From contig CALUVM010000014.1 in assembly GCA_944324255.1 (NCBI GenBank), positions 1 to 54,475 on the forward strand: a stretch of 54,475 nt of DNA. The letters are read 5' to 3'. Shown here piece after piece: positions 16,865 to 23,683 of this stretch. Each line of letters begins with the position of its first letter. The stretch's first letter is position 1. Under the pieces are notes generated by a model. It was not told where the DNA came from. It did no database searches and saw nothing but the letters and a program-made list of their open reading frames with translations. Both the position numbers and the translations under genes were made by a program. The stretch comes from Candidatus Gastranaerophilales bacterium. GTDB lineage: Bacteria; Cyanobacteriota; Vampirovibrionia; Gastranaerophilales; Gastranaerophilaceae.

Positions 16865-17554
16865 ATGATGAAAAAGATTTTTATTTTATTAATCGCTTTA
16901 TTTTTGCCTGCAGGGGCTTTTGCAATAAGCGAAGAGGAAATGACGCAAGAAATTACTATTCAGAATCAGATTAGTAATATCGGAATGAATATATTAAATG
17001 CTAATAAAATTGATAAACGCATAGTATTTACTTATTCAAAAGATGATAAGAACTTTAAGGGAATGCCTGAACTTACAAGACGTCAGATAATAGTTTACGA
17101 CGATACATTAAAGTATGCTGAATATGAGGATGAAGTTGCGGCAATGCTTTCAAGAAAGATTTCCGATGCTTTAAAATCTTTTGACGGCGCCTGGGGCGGG
17201 ACTGTAAGCGCAGCACAGGTTAAGATGGCACCTAAAAAGTATGAAATGGTTGCGGATAAAAGAGCTGTAGATTTTATGGTTAAAGCCGGATACAATCCTT
17301 TAGGACTTATTACTTTCGTTAATAAATCCTGCCCGCAGAGAAGATATGACAAATTCTCCAATCACAGTTTGACCTCAAAACGATTGGCGAATATTTATGA
17401 ACACATTTTTACTAAATACCCGTATTTTCTGACTAACAACACCTATCTGGAGAATCCTGTTTATCAGAATTTCCTGCTTAACTCAATAGAAAACAGAAAA
17501 CTTCTTGAATCAAAGATAAGAAGCCGTTCAACAGAGAAGGTTAATTATGAATAA
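16865..17554 (+). CDS. Exported M48-like pseudopeptidase
   Basis: A 229-residue protein with a signal peptide (MMKKIFILLIALFLPAGAFA). It follows the M48 metallopeptidase scaffold: I-I-V-Y-D-D-T-L, a helix where HExxH should be, K-Y-E-M-V-A-D-K-R-A-V-D-F-M-V-K-A-G-Y-N-P (family E-x-x-A-D-x-x-A-x-x-x-x-x-x-A-G-Y-x-P) and H-S-L-T-S-K-R-L-A-N-I (family H-P-x-x-x-x-R-I). The catalytic H-E-x-x-H reads R-K-I-S-D in E-V-A-A-M-L-S-R-K-I-S-D, so zinc catalysis is unlikely. It is more likely a chaperone or binding protein. TATAAT lies at 16843-16848. It overlaps the next gene by 8 bases. Confidence 0.7.
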   Translation: MMKKIFILLIALFLPAGAFAISEEEMTQEITIQNQISNIGMNILNANKIDKRIVFTYSKDDKNFKGMPELTRRQIIVYDDTLKYAEYEDEVAAMLSRKISDALKSFDGAWGGTVSAAQVKMAPKKYEMVADKRAVDFMVKAGYNPLGLITFVNKSCPQRRYDKFSNHSLTSKRLANIYEHIFTKYPYFLTNNTYLENPVYQNFLLNSIENRKLLESKIRSRSTEKVNYE

Positions 17555-18116
17555 GTTCTTAATTACAGCTTTAATACTTTTATCATTTCCGCTTAATGTG
17601 TTTGCATTAACAGATGATTTTCTTGTGAACGAGTTTTTGGCGGGCAGAATTTTTGATAAGCCAGAAACATATACAGAGTATGATTTTACTGATATAGAAC
17701 GAGTTCCTATAAAACTGCAGGTTACAAGAGAGATAACAACCAGAGATGGTGAAGCGCAGGAAGGTCAGATAGTCGAACTCAAAGCTCGTAATAATGTTTA
17801 TTATAATGATAAAATTATTGTAAAAAGAGGGGAGCCGGTTACTGCCAAAATCGAATTAATAGTAGACAGCGGTATGAACGGAATTCCTTATTATATTTAT
17901 TTAAATGATTTTAAGTTTCAAAATCTTGAATCATCAAAACTTTTTGCAAGCTATCAAAAATCCGGCTGGAACAGGACTTACTGGGTATTACCGCTCAAAT
18001 GGGCGCTTACTCCGCTTCCTCCGACAGGTTCGTTGACTAATTTTATTAAAGGCGGACACGCTACAATTTCGCCTAACGATATTATAACGGTTTATTACTA
18101 TCCAAATTGGAAATAA
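17547..18116 (+). CDS. Exported protein of unknown function
   Basis: A 189-residue protein with a signal peptide (MNKFLITALILLSFPLNVFA-L). The mature part is beta-rich, with VPIKLQVTREITTRDGEAQE, a central strand-rich segment on valine and lysine, and a C-terminal P-L-K-W-A-L-T-P-L-P-P-T-G-S region. I do not recognise a family. Its 8-base overlap with the pseudo-M48 gene suggests coupled translation, so the two may act together in the envelope. The MCE gene follows 63 bases later. Confidence 0.7.
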   Translation: MNKFLITALILLSFPLNVFALTDDFLVNEFLAGRIFDKPETYTEYDFTDIERVPIKLQVTREITTRDGEAQEGQIVELKARNNVYYNDKIIVKRGEPVTAKIELIVDSGMNGIPYYIYLNDFKFQNLESSKLFASYQKSGWNRTYWVLPLKWALTPLPPTGSLTNFIKGGHATISPNDIITVYYYPNWK

Positions 18117-18179
18117 TATCCTGTTTACTATCGCCGGATGAGGGATTTTTTCTTTCTGATATAAAATAATAATTCTTTT

Positions 18180-19031
18180 ATGAAGAGAGAATATTATATT
18201 TATACAGTTATCGGGATTCTAATTGTATTCTATGTTATTTATCTGCTGAGCCAGATATGTGTAACTGTTGATTTTAAAGAGCTGGAACCTTTCAAAGGAA
18301 GTTTGCCGGTATTTTATAAAGGTTTTCGTCTCGGACATACCTCAAGAGTTTATCCGGGTCCGGATTATCAGTCTACAAGAGTAGATTTGCAAATTAGGCT
18401 TAGAAATTTGGAACTTCCTGAAAACACTTATGCAATTATAAGAAGAAAGGATAAGAAAGATTATATTGAGCTTGTTTATCCAAACAGTCCGTATTTAGCA
18501 CCTCTTAGAAATAAATCTATTATTGAAGGACAGAAGGGAGTTAATTTTGAAACCTTTATTCAGGATCAGGCAAAAAACGGCGGGCTGGATGAAATGAAAG
18601 AACATGTTAATAACACAATTGTTTCAGCAGGTAAGACATTTGATGCATTGACCGAGATGGTAAACGTAATGACCTCAATTCTTGAAGATGTAAAACCATC
18701 CATTAGCGAATCTGCTGATAATCTGACAATTACAACGAGAAACCTTGCGGATGCTTCTTATAATGTCAGAACTTCGGTACAGGGTGATTATATTTCAAAT
18801 ACACTTTATAATCTGGAAAGGACCAGCGAAAATCTTGCACTTACTACCCGAAATATTACCGGAATTACGGGAAATGTAAATAATACAAGCGTCAATCTTG
18901 TTAATTGTGTAATTAGAAATATTAACACCGTTATTAATAATGTTAACGAAATAATTATCGGCATAGGAAATACTCTAAAAAAACGGGGCGGAGGATTACG
19001 TTTGATTTTCGGAAAAACAATGAGTGAATAA
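18180..19031 (+). CDS. MlaD/MCE-family lipid transport protein
   Basis: A 283-residue protein with one N-terminal membrane anchor (about 7-26, YTVIGILIVFYVIYLLSQIC). An MCE-type beta domain follows (residues about 30-120), with P-V-F-Y-K-G-F-R-L-G, matching the family V-x-Y-x-G-V-x-V-G, and V-D-L-Q-I-R-L. A long amphipathic helical tail with repeating T-x-x-N-L and N-V-N-N patterns forms a probable coiled coil or tube. MCE proteins ferry lipids between the two membranes. No MlaE/MlaF genes are adjacent. This supports a two-membrane envelope. Confidence 0.75.
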   Translation: MKREYYIYTVIGILIVFYVIYLLSQICVTVDFKELEPFKGSLPVFYKGFRLGHTSRVYPGPDYQSTRVDLQIRLRNLELPENTYAIIRRKDKKDYIELVYPNSPYLAPLRNKSIIEGQKGVNFETFIQDQAKNGGLDEMKEHVNNTIVSAGKTFDALTEMVNVMTSILEDVKPSISESADNLTITTRNLADASYNVRTSVQGDYISNTLYNLERTSENLALTTRNITGITGNVNNTSVNLVNCVIRNINTVINNVNEIIIGIGNTLKKRGGGLRLIFGKTMSE

Positions 19032-19056
19032 TATAATTCAGGGAATGCACACGGAT

Positions 19057-19497
19057 TTACAACAGAGTAACTTTAATTAATCCCTTTTTCTCCCGTCCTT
19101 GAGCGTACTCTACAATCTTTCTGGAGTTACCCATCCCCGGATGGGATATTAAATAATCACTATGCTGCACCATATAACGATTTGCTTGAACTATTGCATA
19201 CCGCTTTGGCACAAATTCCAGCCCCTCCGGATAAAATGTTCCGTCAAATCCTTCAGGGGCTTCTCTATTCTGATTGAGTGCGTAAGGTGCAAGCAGATAA
19301 AGTTTAATATGTGAATGTTTTTTCTTTGCTTCCTTTAAAACACCTGCAGCCAGATGGTCAAAAAAACCGTAGTGACCGACTGTAAAGGTTGTAACCCCGT
19401 ATTCGGTAATATGTTTTTCAACAGCTTCCGCAAGTTGTGGTTCCAGATTACTTGAAGCATATCTGCTTCCGATAAAGAAACAAGATTTTTCGTTCAT
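19057..19497 (-). CDS. SLOG-domain-like protein
   Basis: A 146-residue single-domain protein starting C-F-F-I-G-S-R (residues 6-12), the nucleotide-binding loop of SLOG/DprA-like Rossmannoid proteins (compare YpsA, DUF1273). It continues with T-V-G-H-Y-G-F-F-D-H-L-A-A, the second conserved glycine loop, and ends in S-H-P-G-M-G-N-S-R-K-I-V-E-Y-A. SLOG domains bind nucleotides or nucleotide-derived signals and occur in stress and defence contexts. It sits beside an Xre regulator and an NTSB/MNT module on the opposite strand. Confidence 0.7.
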   Translation of the reverse strand: MNEKSCFFIGSRYASSNLEPQLAEAVEKHITEYGVTTFTVGHYGFFDHLAAGVLKEAKKKHSHIKLYLLAPYALNQNREAPEGFDGTFYPEGLEFVPKRYAIVQANRYMVQHSDYLISHPGMGNSRKIVEYAQGREKKGLIKVTLL

Positions 19498-19600
19498 AAT
19501 TAAGTTATAACTTCTCCATACTTTATAATAATCAAGTATAGTATAAACTTGTCTATTTGGTTAGTTATAATTTGTTTTAGTGTAAGCAATAATTATACCT

Positions 19601-19912
19601 ATGAGTTATCAAGAATTAATAACTAATGGTATTAAGCGTTTACGAACTGTAAACAAACTAACACAGGAACAGTTCGCTGAAAAGATTAGTATGAGTGTAC
19701 AAGGTTACAGAAATATTGAACACAATAGATACTTGCCGACTGCTGAAACTATAGATAGAATTTGTGAAGTATTCAACATTCAACCTGTTGAATTACTTCT
19801 GCCAGAGCCGCAAGCAAACTTAGACAAAGTACGAGAGCTAATTAATAATAAGCTATGTAATTTTGACTTAGATAAATTGATTAGAATTAACAACATGATA
19901 GATTTGATGTAA
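19601..19912 (+). CDS. Xre-family helix-turn-helix regulator
   Basis: A 103-residue protein. An HTH_3 domain fills residues 7-65, with R-L-R-T-V-N-K-L-T-Q-E-Q-F-A-E-K-I-S-M-S-V-Q-G-Y as the helix-turn-helix core. A short C-terminal helical region follows. Such regulators commonly control toxin-antitoxin or mobile loci. It is divergent from the SLOG gene, so the 100-base gap between them may hold an operator. Confidence 0.88.
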   Translation: MSYQELITNGIKRLRTVNKLTQEQFAEKISMSVQGYRNIEHNRYLPTAETIDRICEVFNIQPVELLLPEPQANLDKVRELINNKLCNFDLDKLIRINNMIDLM

Positions 19913-19925
19913 TAGCCGAACTTCT

Positions 19926-19966
19926 GTAGTAGGGTAGACTTTAGTCTACCAAACTACGGACTACGG
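19926..19966. repeat. Hairpin with tandem 7-mer
   Basis: An 8-bp stem GGTAGACT/AGTCTACC (19933-19940, 19943-19950) sits within an outer GTAGT/ACTAC stem (19926-19930, 19953-19957). The 7-mer ACTACGG is then repeated at 19953-19959 and 19960-19966. No T run follows closely, so it is not a standard terminator. It may be an operator or a REP-like element. Confidence 0.5.
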
Positions 19967-20090
19967 ACTGATTTTTGCTAAAAGTCAAGCCACATTGCTG
20001 AAAAATTTATCTTAAAATTAATTTGGTATCCAGTTTAAAGATTATTTATAATTGCAAACATTTTGTTTTAATAATTTGTTTTATCCCGAA

Positions 20091-20119
20091 TTGGTTTTTT
20101 AGATTTAATTTGATATAAT
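20091..20119 (+). promoter_or_regulatory. Promoter of the NTSB/MNT module
   Basis: TTGGTT (20091-20096), a 17-base spacer and a perfect TATAAT (20114-20119) precede a GGAGG ribosome binding site at 20127-20131, giving a very short leader before the GTG start at 20137. Confidence 0.65.
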
Positions 20120-20136
20120 AGTTCCCGGAGGTTTAT

Positions 20137-20526
20137 GTGGAAGAAATAACATATCTGCATTGGGAAGACTATTATCAAAAAACCTGGAAACCAAAATATG
20201 ACTATCTGTTGGATATAAAAACAAAAACATCATTATCCACCAAGGAATTACATAAGATTTTAGTAGATTTTTATAACGCAACCCGAATTTTACTTATAAC
20301 ATACTTAAGAAATAATGGTCATTTTTATAATAAAAATTCTATGATAATAAAGGTAGCGTTCAGGATTGGTTTTCTTGAAGATGGCGAAGGCATGATAATT
20401 ATAACTGATATGCTTGCTCATCCCGACAGGTATGATAGAGGGAAGATTATTAGTTATTGTTTATATGAAAAGTTTTCAGTCTTTGAATCTATTAATGAGA
20501 AAATGGCTAAGCTTTTGGAGCGTTAA
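20137..20526 (+). CDS. Nucleotidyltransferase substrate-binding (HEPN-like) protein
   Basis: A 129-residue helical protein, GTG start chosen because GGAGG lies 5 bases upstream. The segment A-F-R-I-G-F-L-E-D-G-E-G-M-I-I-I-T-D-M-L lines up with the HI0074/NTSB signature A-F-x-x-G-L-I-x-D-G-x-x-W-x-x-M-L. In that family an R-N-x-x-x-H-x-Y motif follows; here the spot reads A-H-P-D-R-Y-D, so the catalytic or modified motif is altered. NTSB/HepT proteins pair with MNT nucleotidyltransferases as toxin-antitoxin-like modules. Its stop overlaps the start of the next gene (TAATG). Confidence 0.7.
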   Translation: MEEITYLHWEDYYQKTWKPKYDYLLDIKTKTSLSTKELHKILVDFYNATRILLITYLRNNGHFYNKNSMIIKVAFRIGFLEDGEGMIIITDMLAHPDRYDRGKIISYCLYEKFSVFESINEKMAKLLER

Positions 20527-21392
20527 TGAAAAAATTAGCAATAGGATATTTAAATATATTAACTTTTAATGAAAAAGTTCGTATCTTTCAGGACTATGAT
20601 AAACGTTTTCGAGAAGGTACGCTGCCGGACAATGAATTTGTTGCTTATTACTGGTCTTTGAAATCGGCTGTATATTTTTATTGTAAATTTATAAAATTTT
20701 TGTATAAACAACAGGGTATTTCATTCCAATCTCCCGTAGATGTGCTTATTCGAGCCGGTAAAGATAATCTTATTACTGATTCAGAAGTCTGGCTTGAATA
20801 TATAAAATGGCTAAATTACTGTGTCGGGATAAAGGATAGACTATTACAAAAAGAAGCGATGATTAAAGTTCTGGATAAGTTCCATGATAAGGTAGAATTA
20901 ATGTATATTTTAACCAGATCTCCTGAAAACACTAAATTTACGGAAGAAAACGATATTATTTTTCGTGAAATTTGTAATCAGGAACTGGTGCTGCCTGATA
21001 ATCCGGTTAACTACGATTGTTCAGAGCTTCTTATAACAGAATATTCTTATAAAATACTATTAGATTATTTTAAATCCAATCCAGAAATTAAGCGGGTTTG
21101 GTTGCATGGTTCAAAGGTTCTCGGGACATCATCTCCCGGGTCAGATTTGGATTTACTGTTTGATTGTAGTCTGTCAGCCTGGGAAGAAATTATGTACGGG
21201 TATGAAAAATTGTTAATCCCGTATTTTATTGACGGAAAAAATATATACGATGAGGATCGTGCTCCGTTTGTAAAATGTGCAATGCACTTAGGAACTAAAA
21301 AGATATATGATATAAAAGACTTCCAAATCTATTGGGAAGATGGGAAGTCTTTTAATTGTTCAATTAATTTTGGTATAAACAGTCTATTTTAA
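20526..21392 (+). CDS. NTSB (HEPN-like) domain fused to MNT nucleotidyltransferase
   Basis: A 288-residue two-domain protein. Residues about 1-135 again follow the NTSB pattern (S-P-V-D-V-L-I-R-A-G-K-D-N-L-I-T-D-S-E-V-W-L-E-Y near 75-98) but without R-N-x-x-x-H-x-Y. Residues about 170-288 form a minimal nucleotidyltransferase with G195-S196 and D207-L-D209 (GSx10DxD), V-W-L-H-G-S being the typical entry. Members of this class AMPylate a HEPN partner. Having both halves in one chain plus a separate NTSB upstream is unusual. Translation is coupled to the upstream gene. Confidence 0.75.
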   Translation: MKKLAIGYLNILTFNEKVRIFQDYDKRFREGTLPDNEFVAYYWSLKSAVYFYCKFIKFLYKQQGISFQSPVDVLIRAGKDNLITDSEVWLEYIKWLNYCVGIKDRLLQKEAMIKVLDKFHDKVELMYILTRSPENTKFTEENDIIFREICNQELVLPDNPVNYDCSELLITEYSYKILLDYFKSNPEIKRVWLHGSKVLGTSSPGSDLDLLFDCSLSAWEEIMYGYEKLLIPYFIDGKNIYDEDRAPFVKCAMHLGTKKIYDIKDFQIYWEDGKSFNCSINFGINSLF

Positions 21393-21396
21393 ACTA

Positions 21397-22350
21397 TTAA
21401 TCAATATAGTTATTGCTATTGCATAAATGCCCCATTCCTATACTGTATAAATCATCACATGATTGCCCTTCGTAGCCGCTGCCGCCGCCACTGACACCGC
21501 CCCCGGAGCTTCCGCCGCTAGAGCTGCCGCCACTGGAGCTTCCGCTGCCGGAATTGCCGCCGCCCCCTCCGGAACTTCCTCCGCTAGAACCGCCGGAAGA
21601 TTGTTCATCAGGGGTTGATTCGTTATCATCATCGTCAATTACCGGTACGTCGTCGTCATCATCTACTACAGGCGGGGTTGAAGGTTCTTCTCCCGGATTG
21701 TTTTCGACTTTTGGTAATTCCATAGGTTTATCATCTTCCCATTTTGCAATCTCTTCAGGTTTATAAGGTATTATATCGGATTTTCTCCAATTAAACCTTG
21801 TCCCTTTATAAAAAGCTCCGGCTTCATCTGTAATTACAACAGCACCATTTGGTGCAACTTCCAAATAGAATCGATCAGGGTTTTTACAATCGCTGCTGTA
21901 AGAACAGTTATTACCATTTGTTCCGTCAATATCAACCATTAGCTTAAACCCATTGACATTTATAGTAACACCGTTTGTCATATACAAAGTTCTTTTGTCG
22001 GCGGATGTTTCGGAACAGGTATTTGATGTTAAACTCAGTCCTAATGCCAGAGCATGGCAAAACTTGCTATCTCCCGCCGGTAAAACAGTTCCGTCTTTTA
22101 GAGTTACTGAAACGGTATTTGCCAAAGGAGCTTTTATATAACTGTATTTATCATCTACCAGAGGATAGATAGTGGTGTTACCGGCCAATTCTCTAACTGC
22201 TTTTACTATTGTATCATATGTTTTAAGAAACATCGCTTTATTCTTATCAGGTTTAAATTTATTTGCGAGAGGAACTAAAACCGCAGCCAGAATCCCTATA
22301 ATACTCAGAGTAATAAGGACTTCTGCTAAAGTATATGCTTGCTTTTTCAT
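21397..22350 (-). CDS. Type IV pilin-like protein with Gly/Ser-rich tail
   Basis: A 317-residue protein with a class III signal MKKQA-YTLAEVLITLSIIGILAA: E10 is the +5 glutamate, and Ala replaces the usual Gly at the cleavage site. The pseudopilin globular part runs to about 205 and has cysteines that may pair. An acidic spacer of Pro/Glu/Asp follows (about 210-240, with runs of Asp), then a Gly/Ser-only stretch of some 45 residues and a short closing segment with two Cys (C-D-D-L-Y and H-L-C-N-S). The tail looks like a flexible linker presenting a terminal cap. Probably a minor pilin or secretion pseudopilin. Confidence 0.82.
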   Translation of the reverse strand: MKKQAYTLAEVLITLSIIGILAAVLVPLANKFKPDKNKAMFLKTYDTIVKAVRELAGNTTIYPLVDDKYSYIKAPLANTVSVTLKDGTVLPAGDSKFCHALALGLSLTSNTCSETSADKRTLYMTNGVTINVNGFKLMVDIDGTNGNNCSYSSDCKNPDRFYLEVAPNGAVVITDEAGAFYKGTRFNWRKSDIIPYKPEEIAKWEDDKPMELPKVENNPGEEPSTPPVVDDDDDVPVIDDDDNESTPDEQSSGGSSGGSSGGGGGNSGSGSSSGGSSSGGSSGGGVSGGGSGYEGQSCDDLYSIGMGHLCNSNNYID

Positions 22351-22483
22351 TACTCAAAATCTCCTTTGCTAACATTAAAGAATTATCTTGAATATTCTAC
22401 TATTATATTTTTTATTAAGTCAACATGTGTTTGGCATAATTTTCTACTGCAATTGTAGTATTTTTTCATGTTATTTTATTAAT

Positions 22484-22960
22484 ATGAAAGAGTGGATTAA
22501 AGCGATTCTAATACTACCATTTAATGTGCTGGTTATAATTCCGGCTTTAATTTTGTTTCTATCGGATTATAAATATTCTTATAACGGTATTGTATATATA
22601 CTTCTTGGCTTTTTATTTTTAATTGCAGGTATAAATCTTGCAATTTCTACCATGGTTTTGTTTTATGCGGTTGGAAAAGGAACTCCTGCCCCCTGGGCAC
22701 CACCGGAGCATTTAGTAATTGAAGGACCTTATAGATATATAAGAAACCCTATGATTACTGCAGTGATATTGGTTCTTATCGGGGAAAGTCTGATTTTAAA
22801 TTCTTTCAATATTTTTTATTGGGCAATTTTATTTTTTACAATTAACTCTTTGTATTTTCCTCTTTTTGAAGAAAAACAACTAACTGCTAGATTCGGGCAG
22901 GAATATATTGATTATAAAAAAAGGGTTCCGAGATGGTTACCGGAGCTATTTCGTAAATAA
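22484..22960 (+). CDS. ICMT/PEMT-like membrane methyltransferase
   Basis: A 158-residue integral membrane protein when started at 22484; an upstream ATG at 22388 would add 32 residues with no family match. Four hydrophobic segments are visible. The C-terminal E-G-P-Y-R-Y-I-R-N-P-M block (after residue 75), followed by E-E-K-Q-L and F-G-Q-E-Y-I-D-Y-K-K-R-V-P-R-W-L-P, is the SAM-binding signature shared by isoprenylcysteine carboxyl methyltransferases and PEMT-like enzymes. The bacterial substrate is unknown, possibly a lipid. Confidence 0.85.
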   Translation: MKEWIKAILILPFNVLVIIPALILFLSDYKYSYNGIVYILLGFLFLIAGINLAISTMVLFYAVGKGTPAPWAPPEHLVIEGPYRYIRNPMITAVILVLIGESLILNSFNIFYWAILFFTINSLYFPLFEEKQLTARFGQEYIDYKKRVPRWLPELFRK

Positions 22961-23011
22961 TCCGTATTTTATGTAAAAATTAAATAATAAGATTAATAAG
23001 AAGAGGAAATT

Positions 23012-23308
23012 ATGGAAGAAGAAAAAAGCTTATCTCAAATGAAGGAAGCTCTTCAATTGTTTTATAACCAAAAAGTTGTGGAAAATCTGGATAAAATTAA
23101 TAAAGTAAGAAAAAAAGCTTCTGTCGAATATGTATTTCTGCTGTGCGTGCTGTTAGGATTTCTGGGACTTATAGGAGCGTCTATTGTTCGTTTGCTTGCG
23201 TACGTATGTTTTATATTAATTTTTGTGGGTATGGCAGGGTTAGCAAAAAATTCTAATCAAAAGAACTATGTTGCCGGAAGACTCCTTAATTTATGGAACG
23301 TATCCTAA
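23012..23308 (+). CDS. Small two-TM membrane protein
   Basis: A 98-residue protein with a charged helical N-terminal part and two closely spaced hydrophobic segments (about 40-56 and 60-78). Family not recognised. SD AGAGGA precedes the ATG. Its last 14 residues overlap the next frame, and the product may be the front half of one gene interrupted by a frameshift (see the next feature). Confidence 0.6.
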   Translation: MEEEKSLSQMKEALQLFYNQKVVENLDKINKVRKKASVEYVFLLCVLLGFLGLIGASIVRLLAYVCFILIFVGMAGLAKNSNQKNYVAGRLLNLWNVS

Positions 23309-23510
23309 AGATGAGAATCTGTCAGGGAAATATTTAATTAATGATTTTGAACATTTACCGGAAGGGCTTTATTACATTTTCTTGGTTAAAGGTACATGGA
23401 CTTATGATAAAGATATTGATGCTGCATTATTATGGCTTAATAAAAATGCCCGGATTAGTGAAGATAAAATTTTGAAGTCCGCAAGGCTTATAAAAGCTTA
23501 TATAAAATGA
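23268..23510 (+). CDS. Small protein overlapping the previous gene, possible frameshift partner
   Basis: An 80-residue reading frame that starts inside the preceding gene (41-base overlap, +1 frame) with no clear ribosome binding site. Its content (Y-G-T-Y-P-K-D-E-N-L-S-G-K-Y-L-I-N-D-F, then a helical end) is protein-like and has codon use like its neighbours. Either it is translated separately by coupling or the two frames are one gene with a frameshift in 23268-23308. Confidence 0.5.
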   Translation: MLPEDSLIYGTYPKDENLSGKYLINDFEHLPEGLYYIFLVKGTWTYDKDIDAALLWLNKNARISEDKILKSARLIKAYIK

Positions 23511-23683
23511 TATACTATTTTATTTGATATTTTATATTTATGTAATATAATCAAAGACGAAATACAGTTATTGTGTGTATTATATACAATATTAAATTTT
23601 GTAAAACTTTTAAAAAGCCATGCTGATAATGTGGCAAAAAATTTCTTGTTACATTCTTTATATATTTAGAAGGAGTTTTCAAA

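Noticed and set aside
21480..21600. CRISPR or tandem repeat array
   Set aside because: The periodic GCC/GCT pattern is only codon repetition in a Gly/Ser-coding tract, with no spacers.
21554..21766. Pro-rich and Ala-rich frames over the Gly/Ser tail of the pilin-like gene
   Set aside because: They are other-frame readings of the GC-rich Gly/Ser repeat.
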